Part shown: piece after piece, positions 7,237 to 16,056 of the stretch | Numbering within the stretch: the first letter of the stretch is position 1 | Layout: each line of letters opens with the position of its first letter | Assembly: GCF_001571345.1 (NCBI RefSeq) | Contig: NZ_BCTP01000026.1 | Coordinates: forward strand, 1-42,625 | Source: Komagataeibacter xylinus NBRC 15237 | GTDB lineage: Bacteria > Pseudomonadota > Alphaproteobacteria > Acetobacterales > Acetobacteraceae | DNA: 42,625 nucleotides | Reading direction: 5' to 3' | Made by a program: the position numbers and the translations under genes | The notes under the pieces: generated by a model | What the model saw: the letters and a program-made list of their open reading frames with translations, nothing else | What the model was told of the DNA's origin: nothing | Databases searched by the model: none

Positions 7237-7454
7237 GTAAATAAAAATTAAGCACGGCAAGTAATTTTAACTGATACAAAGTATAGGACAAAAGGGTAGG
7301 GCAATTTATTGCATATCTGCCCAGCTTCCCCGAGCCTGCGCTTTTGCACCCATCTCTGCGATAAATCGCGCCATCTGTCCGGGTAACGGCGCCTTCCTCG
7401 CCATGTCTGCCCGGGCGGATCGGCAGGATCGAGCAGTCGGGACGGAATTGTAAA

Positions 7455-9932
7455 ATGCGCCATTCAACACAGACCGGCCAGCGGGGCGAGGCGGGGCATT
7501 TTTGCGCAGCGGGCCGGTGGCGCGAGACCTTTGCCACCCTGTTGCGCGCGGCTGTTCTGGGGCTGCTGGTCGTGATGGGGGGCTATGGGCCACACGGGGC
7601 CCGTGCGGCGGATGATGCTGCGGCCCCTGCGCTCACCCATGGCATGACCGCCGATCAGGCGCGGCAGGTACTGGCGGTGATCAATGATCCCGCCCGTCGC
7701 GCCGAGTTTGAAAATACGCTTGCCGCCATTGCCTCCCAGCTTCCGTCAGCACCCGCCCCGGCCCCCGCGGCACCTGCGCACGCGGCGGCCCCGGCGCAGG
7801 CACTGACCGTGCAGCCTGATAGCCTGGGCAGCGACCTGGTGCAGGACACCGAAGCCCTGCGGGCCAGCCTGATCGTGCAGGCGCAGCATTTTGTCGCCCT
7901 GTTCGGGGATCTGGCGTTCGTTGTTCACTGGACCCATACCATCTTCGCCGATCCGCAATCACGGGGCATCCTGCTTGATGCGGTAGGAAGGGCGACGCTG
8001 ATCCTGCTGCTGGCGCTGGCGGCCGAGCATGGCGTCTCGCTGCTGCTGCGCAAGCCCCTGCGCGGGGTGACCGCACGCGCGCTGGCAACTGAAAAGCGCC
8101 TCAACCTGCCCGATGCCGCAACGGCTGCGCCAGCCCCCGCCGCAACAGCCGCGCCCGACGCGGAAGGCACCGGCCAGCAGGCCGCTACCGAGCAGGACAT
8201 GCAGGCCCAGCACGCCACCCTGCGCCTTTTGGCGCGCGTGCCCTATTCGCTCATGCACCTGCTTATCAAGCTGGTGCCGGTAGGGCTGTTCTTTGGCCTG
8301 GGCACCGGTTTTGCCTATATGCTGACCACCACCCACCAGGCCATGCTGGTCACGCTGACGCTGACCAACGCCTATGTGGTGGCGCGGGTGGTCTACCTGC
8401 TCATGGAAACGCTGTTCGTGCCGCATTCGCCTGCCATCCGGCTGTGCGGCGCCAGTGACCAGACGGCCTTCATGGTTACGCGCTGGCTCAACTTTCTGGT
8501 TGCCGCTCCCTCGGTCGTGGTGTGCCTGTCCACGCTGGGCGGCGTGTTTGACATGCCAGGCCGCGGCACGGAGGCCATCATCCGCTCGGTCGTGCTGATC
8601 GAGCATGTGCTGGTGGCCATCTTTACGTGGCGGGTGCGCAGGCATGTCGCCTCGGCGCTGCAACCTTCGGCACACCTGCTCCAGCAGCCGTTCTGGGCGT
8701 TCGTGGGCCGGCTTGTGTACCTGTGGTGGGTGCCAGCCATGTTCTTCAACTTCGCGTTGTGGTTGATCTGGGCCACCCACATCCAGGGTGGGTATGCGTG
8801 GATCATCCGCACGGTCATCCTGACCACGGCGGTCGTGATCCTGTCGCGGCTGTTCTCGGTGCTGGCCTATAATGTGCAGAACCGGCTGTTCCAGATCTCG
8901 CCCGCCATGGAGGCGCGTTATCCCGGCCTGCAGGCGCGGGTAAGTTATTATTATCCGGCCGCGCGCAAGATCCTGTCCTTCCTGCTGTCATTCGCCACCG
9001 CCATCGTGTTCCTGCAGGCACTCGGGCTGCCCGCCATTAATTTCCTGTTCCACGGCAAGCTGGGGCAGAAGGTGATGGGCACGATCAGTTCGGTCATCGT
9101 TGCCTATACGGTGGCGGTGTTCATCTGGGAGGCCGCCAATGCGGTGTTGCAGAGCCAGATCGCGCGCTTCGAGAATTCATCGCAGGAAGGCCGCGCGAGC
9201 CGCCTGCGCACCGTGCTGCCCATCATCAAGACCGTGCTGCTCGCACTGATCATCATCATCGTCGCGGTAACCACGCTGTCACAGATCGGCATCAACGTGG
9301 CCCCCCTGCTGACGGGTGCGGGCATCATGGGTGCGGCCATCGCCTTTGGCGCGCAGAGCCTGGTCAAGGATTTCATCACCGGCTTCTTCATGCTGGTGGA
9401 AAACGCCATACAGGTGGGTGACTGGGTCACGGCGGGCGGCGTGTCTGGCACGGTGGAGCATCTGTCCATCCGCACCCTGCGGCTGCGCTCGGTTAATGGC
9501 GACCTGCATATCATCCCGTTCTCCGGGGTGTCGTCGATTGCCAATACTTCGCGTGATTACAACCTTGTCGTGGTCGATGTCATGATCGACCTCAGCCAAG
9601 ATACGGAGCAGCTGACCAGAATACTGCAAGAAGAACTGGCCGCCCTGCGCAAGATCCCGCGTTTTACGCACCTGATCCTGTCGGACTTCACATTTCTGGG
9701 CATTGAACAGGCTGATGGCAATGGCGCGCGCTTTCTTGGCTCCATCCGCACGGCGCCGGGGTCGAAATGGACCGTGTACCGCCAGTATTACAGCCGCGTT
9801 GCGGTGCGCATGAATGCCGAGGGCATCAAGTTCCCCGTGCCAAGCTATCTCAACTTCGTTGATAACTGGGCAGGCAACGAACTCAAGATCGATGCCGCAC
9901 CCAAGGCGCCCCCACAGCAGGGGCAGGGCTGA
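7455..9932 (+). CDS. Large MscS-family mechanosensitive ion channel, 825 aa
   Basis: An inner-membrane channel of the MscS superfamily, which releases solutes on hypo-osmotic shock. The N-terminus has an export signal ending GARA followed by an Ala/Pro-rich periplasmic region, then about ten hydrophobic segments, then the MscS core near residues 600-720: PLLTGAGIMGAAIAFGAQS (pore helix TM3 with Gly/Ala packing), LVKDFITGFFMLVENAIQVG (start of the cytoplasmic beta domain), and VEHLSIRTLRLRSVNGDLHI. The length and long N-terminal extension resemble the MscM/YbiO type rather than the 286-residue MscS. A low-complexity Ala/Pro/Thr linker lies around residues 218-250. The start codon is ATG, with a poor ribosome-binding site. 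It stands alone, and a minus-strand gene follows at once. Confidence 0.92.
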   Translation: MRHSTQTGQRGEAGHFCAAGRWRETFATLLRAAVLGLLVVMGGYGPHGARAADDAAAPALTHGMTADQARQVLAVINDPARRAEFENTLAAIASQLPSAPAPAPAAPAHAAAPAQALTVQPDSLGSDLVQDTEALRASLIVQAQHFVALFGDLAFVVHWTHTIFADPQSRGILLDAVGRATLILLLALAAEHGVSLLLRKPLRGVTARALATEKRLNLPDAATAAPAPAATAAPDAEGTGQQAATEQDMQAQHATLRLLARVPYSLMHLLIKLVPVGLFFGLGTGFAYMLTTTHQAMLVTLTLTNAYVVARVVYLLMETLFVPHSPAIRLCGASDQTAFMVTRWLNFLVAAPSVVVCLSTLGGVFDMPGRGTEAIIRSVVLIEHVLVAIFTWRVRRHVASALQPSAHLLQQPFWAFVGRLVYLWWVPAMFFNFALWLIWATHIQGGYAWIIRTVILTTAVVILSRLFSVLAYNVQNRLFQISPAMEARYPGLQARVSYYYPAARKILSFLLSFATAIVFLQALGLPAINFLFHGKLGQKVMGTISSVIVAYTVAVFIWEAANAVLQSQIARFENSSQEGRASRLRTVLPIIKTVLLALIIIIVAVTTLSQIGINVAPLLTGAGIMGAAIAFGAQSLVKDFITGFFMLVENAIQVGDWVTAGGVSGTVEHLSIRTLRLRSVNGDLHIIPFSGVSSIANTSRDYNLVVVDVMIDLSQDTEQLTRILQEELAALRKIPRFTHLILSDFTFLGIEQADGNGARFLGSIRTAPGSKWTVYRQYYSRVAVRMNAEGIKFPVPSYLNFVDNWAGNELKIDAAPKAPPQQGQG

Positions 9933-9940
9933 CAAAAAAA

Positions 9941-9966
9941 GCCCCTGCCACGAACCGGGCAGGGGC
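9941..9966 (-). terminator. Rho-independent terminator of the WYL-like gene
   Basis: GCCCCTGCC (9941-9949) pairs perfectly with GGCAGGGGC (9958-9966) around an 8-base loop. On the minus strand it is followed by seven T residues (plus-strand A run 9934-9940), a classic intrinsic terminator 18 bases past the minus-strand stop. It lies between convergent genes. Confidence 0.85.
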
Positions 9967-9984
9967 CTTGCAAGGTGTACTGCG

Positions 9985-10290
9985 TTACGCGACGCGCAGC
10001 GTTACCTTGTGCAGTTCCTTTTCCACCTTCGCATCGGGGTGGCCGACATGGAAGGCTTCAGCGGGCAGCAGCTTGAGGTCGGTGATGGTGTCGAGCGGCA
10101 GGATGCTCCATTCACCCATGGGGGGCACGCGCTTTTCGTGGGCATCCTCGCCACGATAGATCAGCACCTGCGGCTTGCCGTCGCGCTCGCCGAGCGCGTG
10201 GGGGGAGCAGATGTAGTTCTTGGCATCGAAAGTAAAACCGACAACGGTTTTCTTGCTGATGGCATCACGAAGCATGTTTTCAACGGACAT
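9985..10290 (-). CDS. Small WYL-domain-like protein, 101 aa
   Basis: A compact cytoplasmic protein of 101 residues. The pattern VVGFTFDAKNYICSPHALGE, then KPQVLIYRGED and WSILPLDTITDLKLLPAEAF, resembles a stand-alone WYL-like beta-barrel (short-ligand or nucleic-acid sensing domain), but without the helix-turn-helix part found in WYL regulators. The start has GGAAAA at about eight bases. A strong terminator follows. This is a resemblance by eye; the family assignment is tentative and the ligand unknown. Confidence 0.6.
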   Translation of the reverse strand: MSVENMLRDAISKKTVVGFTFDAKNYICSPHALGERDGKPQVLIYRGEDAHEKRVPPMGEWSILPLDTITDLKLLPAEAFHVGHPDAKVEKELHKVTLRVA

Positions 10291-10432
10291 GGCTGTTTTC
10301 CATTCTGGCAGATATTGACACGTTCCCGCATGTTATAACGGGCTGCGAGCGTTATAGCCTGTCTGGCCCGGCACAGAAGGGGCGGGGGTGGTTCATTGTT
10401 GCAATACTGCCCTGCACGGGTCCGTGCCGCAT

Positions 10433-11800
10433 TCAGGAAACCGTATCGAACAGCAGCTTGAAATTGAGCACGAGGATCACCGCCGTCACGATCCATGACA
10501 GGAGGGCCACGGGCCGCGATATGGCAAAAGGCCCCATCTTGCGCCGGTCTGACACGAACATGACCAGTGGCACGACGGCAAAGGGCAGTTGCATGGACAG
10601 GATGACCTGGCTGAGCATGAGCAGCCGCCCCACGCCCTGGTCGCCATAAAGGGCGGTTACCGCCACCACCGGGACGATGGCCAGCCCGCGCGTGAGCAGC
10701 CGCCGCGCCCAGGGCGGCATGTGAAGGCGCAGAAAGCCTTCCATGATGATCTGGCCTGCGAGCGTGCCGGTAATGGTGGAGTTGGTGCCTGCCGCCAGCA
10801 GGGCCACCGCAAACAGCGTGGACGCGATGCCCAGCCCCAGAATGGGGGAGAGAAGGCGGTAGGCATCCTCGATCTCGGCCACGTCCTGATGGCCGCTTGT
10901 GTGAAAGGCCGCTGCCGCCACGATCAGGATGGCGGCGTTGATGAACAGCGCCAGCATGAGCGCGATCGTGCTGTCCCATGTGGCCCAGCGGATTGCGTCG
11001 CGCCGCCCGGGTTCAGTGCGGGGAAAGGCGCGGGTCTGCACGATGGAGGAATGCAGGTAGAGGTTATGCGGCATGACCGTCGCCCCGATGATGCCGATGG
11101 CGATATAGAGCATCTGGCTGTTGGTCACGATCGTGGTGCGGGGGATGAACCCTGCCAGCATGGCGGCGACAGGCGGATGGGCTGCAATAACCTGTACCGC
11201 AAAGCACAGGGCAATGATGCTGAGCAGCCCGATCACGAAGGCCTCGAGGTAACGGAAGCCCCGGTTCATGAGAAAGAGCACGATAAAGACATCGAGCACC
11301 GATATGATCGCCCCCATGAGCAGGGATATGCCAAACAGCAGTTGCAGCGCCACCGCCGTGCCGATGACTTCCGCCAGGTCGCACGCCGTGATGGCCAGTT
11401 CGCAGGCCAGCCACAGCACGATGTTCACGGCAGGGGGGAAGTGGTCGCGGCATGCCTGCGCCAGATCGCGCCCGGTGGCGATGCCCAGCCTGGCCGAGAG
11501 CGATTGCAGCAGCACGGCCATGAAGTTTGACAGCCCGATAACGGCCAGCAGCGTATAGCCAAACTGCGCGCCGCCCTGCAGGTCGGTGGCCCAGTTTCCA
11601 GGGTCCATGTAGCCGACCGAGACCATATAGCCCGGCCCCATGAAGGCAAGCAGCCGCCGCAGCCATGAGGCCCCGGCCTGCGGCACCTGCACGGAGGCAA
11701 ACACTTCGGGCAGGCTGTTCTGGTCAGGCCCGGATGTTTTTTCAAACCGCCAGGCGGCATTCCGGGTAGCGCGGGGCGGGGCAGGGCGGTCTGGCATCAT
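10433..11800 (-). CDS. mntH: Nramp-family divalent metal transporter (Mn2+/Fe2+:H+ symporter)
   Basis: MntH takes up Mn2+ and Fe2+ with protons across the inner membrane. The metal-binding signature of TM1, DPGNW (Asp66, Asn69), and that of TM6, MPHNLYLH (Met243, His245), are both intact. About eleven hydrophobic segments follow a 45-residue hydrophilic N-terminal tail that is longer than in E. coli MntH. The start is taken as the first of two adjacent ATG codons at 11800; a TTG at 11836 is also in frame but has no ribosome-binding site. The upstream region is AT-rich (11830-11880). It contains TGC-AT and AT-GCA half-sites loosely like a Mur/Fur box, but the spacing is wrong, so no operator is claimed. 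The gene is monocistronic. Confidence 0.95.
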   Translation of the reverse strand: MMPDRPAPPRATRNAAWRFEKTSGPDQNSLPEVFASVQVPQAGASWLRRLLAFMGPGYMVSVGYMDPGNWATDLQGGAQFGYTLLAVIGLSNFMAVLLQSLSARLGIATGRDLAQACRDHFPPAVNIVLWLACELAITACDLAEVIGTAVALQLLFGISLLMGAIISVLDVFIVLFLMNRGFRYLEAFVIGLLSIIALCFAVQVIAAHPPVAAMLAGFIPRTTIVTNSQMLYIAIGIIGATVMPHNLYLHSSIVQTRAFPRTEPGRRDAIRWATWDSTIALMLALFINAAILIVAAAAFHTSGHQDVAEIEDAYRLLSPILGLGIASTLFAVALLAAGTNSTITGTLAGQIIMEGFLRLHMPPWARRLLTRGLAIVPVVAVTALYGDQGVGRLLMLSQVILSMQLPFAVVPLVMFVSDRRKMGPFAISRPVALLSWIVTAVILVLNFKLLFDTVS

Positions 11801-11936
11801 GGTATGAGTTACATCGTATTTGCCTGAAATATGCAATACGCTATATTAGATAGCACAAGAAAATATTATCAGGCTATGGTATGTTCGGGAGCAGGCGAAA
11901 CGTCCCTTGCAAAACATGGTTGCTGTCTCGATCAGA

Positions 11937-11966
11937 ACCAGTTTGAACGGATAAATTCGAACTGGT
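11937..11966. repeat. Imperfect inverted repeat A upstream of mntH
   Basis: ACCAGTTTGAA (11937-11947) and TTCGAACTGGT (11956-11966) are reverse complements except for one base, with an 8-base loop. It lies in the 380-base gap 11801-12179, which holds no gene. Confidence 0.65.
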
Positions 11967-11986
11967 GAAGATGCTGTGTAAAAATG

Positions 11987-12034
11987 AGTTAGAGTGATTC
12001 CACTGAGCCAGAGTTCAATGGAATTACTCTAACT
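11987..12034. repeat. Imperfect 16-bp inverted repeat B upstream of mntH
   Basis: AGTTAGAGTGATTCCA (11987-12002) pairs with TGGAATTACTCTAACT (12019-12034) with one mismatch around a 16-base loop. The type resembles dispersed palindromic elements seen between genes in several alphaproteobacteria. There is no transposase and no coding capacity. Confidence 0.7.
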
Positions 12035-12179
12035 AGGTATATAGGCCCCCAAAAATAGCTGTGTTTGCGATTATTCCGCAATCAGCGCTTTAGGGTGCCG
12101 CCAGCCTGTACGGGCAGGCATTCATATGGCCACGGGGCATGGGTCTGCCGCATGGCCATATGCGCGCGTCCTGTCGCCG

Positions 12180-12671
12180 TTAGCGTATAGCACTGCCAAG
12201 CGTGGCGCTGACCACGCCTGCGATGACGCCGGTGGTGACAGCGGTCAGCAGGTACTGGTTGCCATAGCGCATCCACTGATAGCCTGAGGGCGGGGCGGAA
12301 AGGCCACGGTGGCTCTGCCAGTCATTGACAATCCAGCGGCTGTTGCGCGGGCCATCATAACGCTCGCCCTGATGCCACACGCGGTTCATGTCCGGGTTAT
12401 TGTCATGCCAGCCGCCATCGCGGTTGCTACCGGGTCCTGCCATGCGGTGGTCGGGGGCGCCATGCGGGGCCGGGCGGTGCGCGGGGCCGGGGGCCGGGCC
12501 ACGATGATCGGGGGCTGCATGGCGATCTTCATGCGGGCCTTCATGGCCAGCGGGGCCACCCATGCCACCCGGACCGGGTGCCTGCGGCCCCCCAAAAGGC
12601 TGGGCCTGGGCAGATGTGGCAAAGCCCATAAGACATGCTGCGCCAAGCGCCAGAAAAGAGTGTTTTTTCAT
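12180..12671 (-). CDS. RcnB-like periplasmic protein, 163 aa
   Basis: A secreted protein of the RcnB/YohN type (periplasmic protein linked in E. coli to Ni/Co homeostasis). Start at 12671 gives MKKHSFLALGAACLMGFATS, AQA-Q, a Sec signal. The middle is rich in Gly, Pro, His and Asp, with many histidines (GHEGPHEDRHAAPDHRG), suitable for metal binding. The C-terminus has the family's conserved end: GERYDGPRNSRWIVNDWQ, then GLSAPPSGYQWMRYGNQYLL and the final TTGVIAGVV. A longer frame upstream (to 12797) lacks a signal and is not used. Nickel or cobalt involvement here is by analogy only. The genomic neighbour is the metal transporter MntH. Confidence 0.75.
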   Translation of the reverse strand: MKKHSFLALGAACLMGFATSAQAQPFGGPQAPGPGGMGGPAGHEGPHEDRHAAPDHRGPAPGPAHRPAPHGAPDHRMAGPGSNRDGGWHDNNPDMNRVWHQGERYDGPRNSRWIVNDWQSHRGLSAPPSGYQWMRYGNQYLLTAVTTGVIAGVVSATLGSAIR

Positions 12672-12879
12672 TATGTTTACAGGCCTGATCCTGAGTGTTG
12701 GGTCAACCCTGATCCCGCGCGCTGCAGGCAGGGTTAAAAAATGATGATTATTCCCGCACGGCATGACGCCATGCCGCGCGCGGAAATCAGAAAGCACAGG
12801 GTTCCGTCCGGTCCATTGTGGTCACGAAATCAGAGGGCAGACTACCAGACCGCATATTCCTATGATCGTGAATATCTGG

Positions 12880-13008
12880 TCATAATGATGCCGCCTGCTG
12901 TTTTGTGCAGCCCCATGCAGACATCACGGCCAGCCCGAGGAATAAAATAATCAGCATTATTCGCTCAATCCGTTGCCGTTGCGCCAATACATATACAGGC
13001 ATATTCAT
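12880..13008 (-). CDS. Candidate small membrane/entericidin-like peptide, 42 aa (or 25 aa from 12957)
   Basis: In the 427-base gap 12672-13098 a short minus-strand frame reads MNMPVYVLAQRQRIERI then MLIILFLGLAVMSAWGC, TKQQAASL and a stop. The second half looks like a very short lipoprotein or entericidin-type signal with a cysteine, although the residues before the Cys (SAWGC) do not form a canonical lipobox. The internal ATG at 12957 is the alternative start. Neither start has a strong ribosome-binding site. The rest of the gap is AT-rich and shows nothing else. Confidence 0.35.
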   Translation of the reverse strand: MNMPVYVLAQRQRIERIMLIILFLGLAVMSAWGCTKQQAASL

Positions 13009-13098
13009 ATCTGGAATATGGCAATTTCAATAAGTTCCGTAATAAGGTATGTCTGCTATTATCATACGCGACTGAAATGAAACCCGCGCAAAGCCTTC

Positions 13099-14259
13099 TT
13101 ATCGCCCCGTGTCAAGCGCGATCCGCCCGGCGGCGGCCAGCGCCACATCGGCCTGCGGGGTATGAATACGCGCGCAGAGCACGTTGCGGTAATGCCGCTC
13201 GAGCGGGTTATCCTGGCTCAGCCCCGGGTTGCCAATGGCGGCAAGGCCGAGTTCGACCGACCTGATGGCGTTTTCCGTGACTACATGCTTGGCCAGATTG
13301 GCCTCATGCGCGGGGTAATTGCCGCTTTCGGCCCTGGTCAGCGCGGTTTCAATCAGGCTTTCATTGACCATCAGCAGGGCATCGATCTCGCCCAGCAGGG
13401 TCTGGAAACGCGGCAGCGTGGCCAGCGGCTTGCCCAGCGCGGTTGGCACGCGCTCATGCAGGAAAGTAATCAGCCAGTCCCGCGCCGCGCGGGCGACGCC
13501 ATCATACAGGCTGGCAATGGCCAGTACATGCCCAAGCACCAGCGAGCCGTCGCGGTTGTGCCATTCTTCAGGCGCGCGCAGGTCCACCAGCGCCGTGTCG
13601 GGCAGTTCCACGTTATCGAACACGACCGTATGGCTGCCGGTGGCGCGCATGCCCATCTGGTTCCAGCTACGCTCTATGCTCACGCCGGGCTGGGTCAGGT
13701 CCACGAGCACCTGCCCCACGCGTGGCTCCGGCTCATCGGTCGCGGCCCAGACCGTGCCCCAGCGCAGGGCGGTGGACCCGGTGGAATAGATCTTGCGCCC
13801 GTTCAGCCGGGGCTTTCCATCAACCCAGGTGATGCGCGTGCCGGGCAGCCCCCCGCGTGAGGGCGTGCCCAGTTCAGGCTCGACCCGCAGCGCGTTGATC
13901 AGCGCGCCCTCGCGCAGGGCGGTCTCGATTACCTGCCTGCGCGCGGCCTGCGGCCAGTTGGCGGCCTTGGCAATGACGGCGTGCTGCAGGTAATGCATGC
14001 CCACAATCAGCGCCGTGGTGGGGTCGCCTTTTGCCAGCGTGCCGATCACCTCGACAATCTGCCGCAGGCCGCCCCCCTGTCCACCATCCGCGCGGGCTAT
14101 GGTCAGGCCCAGCAGGCCAGCTTCGCGCACGTCATCAAGGTTGTCGGTTGCAATCTCCCCCGATCGGTCATAAGCCGCCGCGCGCTGCGCAAAACGGGCT
14201 GCCATGTCCGTCAGGGCGGCTTTGCTCTGTGCCGGGGCGGGGGAGGGCGTTGCGTTCAT
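13099..14259 (-). CDS. Acyl-CoA dehydrogenase-family flavoprotein (SfnB/DszC-like)
   Basis: A 386-residue cytoplasmic FAD or FMN enzyme of the acyl-CoA dehydrogenase fold. The N-terminal helical domain (VREAGLLGLTIARADGGQGG) and middle beta domain (LNGRKIYSTGSTALRWGTVW; WNQMGMRATGSHTVVFDNVE) are followed by the C-terminal helical domain (ARDWLITFLHER; AIRSVELGLAAIGNPGLSQD, HYRNVLCARIHTPQADVALA). The phrase IYSTGS and the missing canonical catalytic-glutamate region favour the SfnB/DszC monooxygenase-like branch, in which a reduced flavin oxidises sulfur compounds, over a true fatty acyl-CoA dehydrogenase. No flavin reductase is adjacent. The operator-like palindrome at 14332 lies 73 bases upstream of its start, so the gene may be specifically regulated. 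Confidence 0.8.
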   Translation of the reverse strand: MNATPSPAPAQSKAALTDMAARFAQRAAAYDRSGEIATDNLDDVREAGLLGLTIARADGGQGGGLRQIVEVIGTLAKGDPTTALIVGMHYLQHAVIAKAANWPQAARRQVIETALREGALINALRVEPELGTPSRGGLPGTRITWVDGKPRLNGRKIYSTGSTALRWGTVWAATDEPEPRVGQVLVDLTQPGVSIERSWNQMGMRATGSHTVVFDNVELPDTALVDLRAPEEWHNRDGSLVLGHVLAIASLYDGVARAARDWLITFLHERVPTALGKPLATLPRFQTLLGEIDALLMVNESLIETALTRAESGNYPAHEANLAKHVVTENAIRSVELGLAAIGNPGLSQDNPLERHYRNVLCARIHTPQADVALAAAGRIALDTGR

Positions 14260-14331
14260 GGATCACCTGTTTCCTTGCTACGGCTGTTCATGCCTGCGTG
14301 TGGGTGAAAGCACGCAGATGGTACCAAATGT

Positions 14332-14348
14332 CGTATCTGACAGATACG
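14332..14348. promoter_or_regulatory. Perfect palindrome, candidate operator upstream of the acyl-CoA-dehydrogenase-like gene
   Basis: CGTATCTG and CAGATACG are perfect reverse complements separated by one A. The site lies in the 399-base gap between divergent genes (14260-14658), nearer the minus-strand gene. The binding protein is unknown and no regulator gene is adjacent. Confidence 0.5.
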
Positions 14349-14377
14349 GCAGAATTATAACGCTATCAATAGTGATT

Positions 14378-14394
14378 TTATGGTTTCACCATAA
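14378..14394. promoter_or_regulatory. Second palindrome in the same divergent gap
   Basis: TTATGGT (14378-14384) and ACCATAA (14388-14394) are perfect reverse complements around TTC. It lies 30 bases right of the first palindrome in an AT-rich patch that could include promoters. The rest of the gap up to 14658 shows no gene. Confidence 0.38.
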
Positions 14395-14658
14395 TTAATA
14401 GTTCCATAAGGACCATTCTGGCCCGGTCGGGCTGAAAGCACGGAAGTATGCGGGCAGGCCGGGGGGCTGCAAAGCGGAAAAAAGATTTTACGCCCAAAAC
14501 GACTGCAGCCCGAAAACGCTTATGTTCCGGTCACTTTTCCGGCCGCCGGATCATCAGGGCGGAAGCTGCGGCAGGCTTCCTGTTTGTTGCTTTAACGATA
14601 TGATAAGGCAAGTAAAAAAATATCCGTTGCGCGCATATGGTTCTGCCGATAGGGCGGG

Positions 14659-16038
14659 GTGCGTGTTATACAATGCTGCATTTATTTTGTGGGTGTTCTG
14701 GTGGTCCTGTTTTTCTCCGGCCTGATTGCGCTTGTGCTTCTGGTCGCGCTCAATATATTTATTTCGCTATCGGAAATATCATTTGCTGCCGCCCGTGATG
14801 CCCGCCTGCGTTCCCGCGCCGAGGCGGGGGATGAGCGGGCCGTGGCCTTCCTGAAATTGCGGCGCAACAGCGGGCAGGTCATGACCGTGTTGCAGATATG
14901 CCTCAACGGCGTGGGCGTGCTGGGCGGCATGATCAGTTCGCAGATGCTCTCCCCCTCGCTCACGCATGGCTTTACGCAGTGGGGCCTGAGCGAGGCTACG
15001 GCCGGGACGCTGGCCTCCGTGCTGGGGTTCATGCTGGTTACCGGCCTGTTCGTGCTGTTTGCCGATCTGTTGCCCAAGCGCATCGCCATGAACGCGCCTG
15101 ACAAGATCGCGCTGGCCGTGGGGTGGTTTCCCGCCCTGGCGTTGCGGCTGCTCTTTCCCATCGTGTGGGTGTTTTCCAAGGTATCGGATGCCATCCTGCA
15201 CGCGCTGCGTATTCCAGCGGCCTCGGCGGTGGAACCCGTAACGCCCGAGGACCTGCGGGCCATTCTGGCTGCCGGTACCGCCTCGGGCGTACTGCTCGAG
15301 CAGGAGCACCAGATGATCCAGAACGTGCTGGGGTTGCAGGACCGCTCCATCACCTCCGCCATGACCCCGCGTGACGAGATCGTGTTCCTCGACCTGCAGG
15401 AAACCACCGAGATGCAGAAGGTCAAGGTGCGCGCCAAGCCTTATTCCCGCTACCCTTTATGCAATGGCGGGCTGGACAACGTGGTGGGCTCCATCCGGGC
15501 GGAAGACGTGCTGGCCGCCGTGGTGGACCGCGACCCCGCCAGCCCTGAGCCGCCCATGCGCAAGGGTGGTCCTTCGGCTGAAAGCCCGATCTTTCAGGTG
15601 CGCCGCGACGTGCTCTCGGTGCCCGAAACCATCAACCTGTGGGACACGCTGGCCCAGTTCGACATCCATGGCGTAGGTTTTGCGCTGGTGGTGAATGAAT
15701 ACGGGCTGGTGGTGGGGCTGATCACCTTCAAGGACATCATGGGGGCACTGATGGGGGGCGTGGCCAATCCGTTCGAGGAGCAGTTGATCGTGCGGCGCGA
15801 CACCAATTCGTGGCTGATTGACGGCGCGGCCTCGATCGGGGATGTGCGGCGCGAACTCGACGCCAGCGACCTTGATGAAGCAGGGCCGTTCGATACGATC
15901 GGCGGCTTCATCATGCACCGCCTGCGGCGCATGGCGCGCAAGGCGGACCGGGTCGAGACGATGGGCTTCCGCTTTGAAGTGGTGGACGTGGAAGGCTTTC
16001 GCATCAACCAGCTTCTCGTGACCCGCCTGAACGGGTAG
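14659..16038 (+). CDS. CNNM/CBS/CorC_HlyC-domain membrane protein (hemolysin-like, UPF0053)
   Basis: An inner-membrane protein of the CorC/TlyC family, linked to Mg2+/Co2+ or other divalent cation handling. The DUF21/CNNM transmembrane domain covers about residues 15-190 (VALNIFISLSEISFAAARDA with the family's SEISFAAAR phrase; LPKRIAMN). Two CBS motifs follow (MTPRDEIVFLDL; VNEYGLVVGLITFKDIMGAL), then a C-terminal CorC_HlyC domain (WLIDGAASIGDVRRELDA; TIGGFIMHRLRRM; VVDVEGFRINQLLVTRLNG). Length and order match E. coli YtfL/YoaE-type proteins without the TerC variant. The start is uncertain: GTG at 14659, or GTG at 14689, which would trim ten residues ahead of the first helix. It is a single gene convergent with the next one. 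Confidence 0.88.
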   Translation: MRVIQCCIYFVGVLVVLFFSGLIALVLLVALNIFISLSEISFAAARDARLRSRAEAGDERAVAFLKLRRNSGQVMTVLQICLNGVGVLGGMISSQMLSPSLTHGFTQWGLSEATAGTLASVLGFMLVTGLFVLFADLLPKRIAMNAPDKIALAVGWFPALALRLLFPIVWVFSKVSDAILHALRIPAASAVEPVTPEDLRAILAAGTASGVLLEQEHQMIQNVLGLQDRSITSAMTPRDEIVFLDLQETTEMQKVKVRAKPYSRYPLCNGGLDNVVGSIRAEDVLAAVVDRDPASPEPPMRKGGPSAESPIFQVRRDVLSVPETINLWDTLAQFDIHGVGFALVVNEYGLVVGLITFKDIMGALMGGVANPFEEQLIVRRDTNSWLIDGAASIGDVRRELDASDLDEAGPFDTIGGFIMHRLRRMARKADRVETMGFRFEVVDVEGFRINQLLVTRLNG

Positions 16039-16056
16039 CGGGCCTGCCCGCAGGCG

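Noticed and set aside
10414-10427. Terminator of mntH (GCACGG/CCGTGC)
   Set aside because: Only six base pairs with a two-base loop and no T-tract on the minus strand.
11830-11880. Mur/MntR operator upstream of mntH
   Set aside because: TGC-AT/AT-GCA half-sites exist but the spacing does not match the known Mur box and the interior does not pair.
12741-12950. 69-codon plus-strand frame downstream of the RcnB-like gene
   Set aside because: No ribosome-binding site or recognisable feature; the minus-strand small frame in the same place is slightly more plausible.
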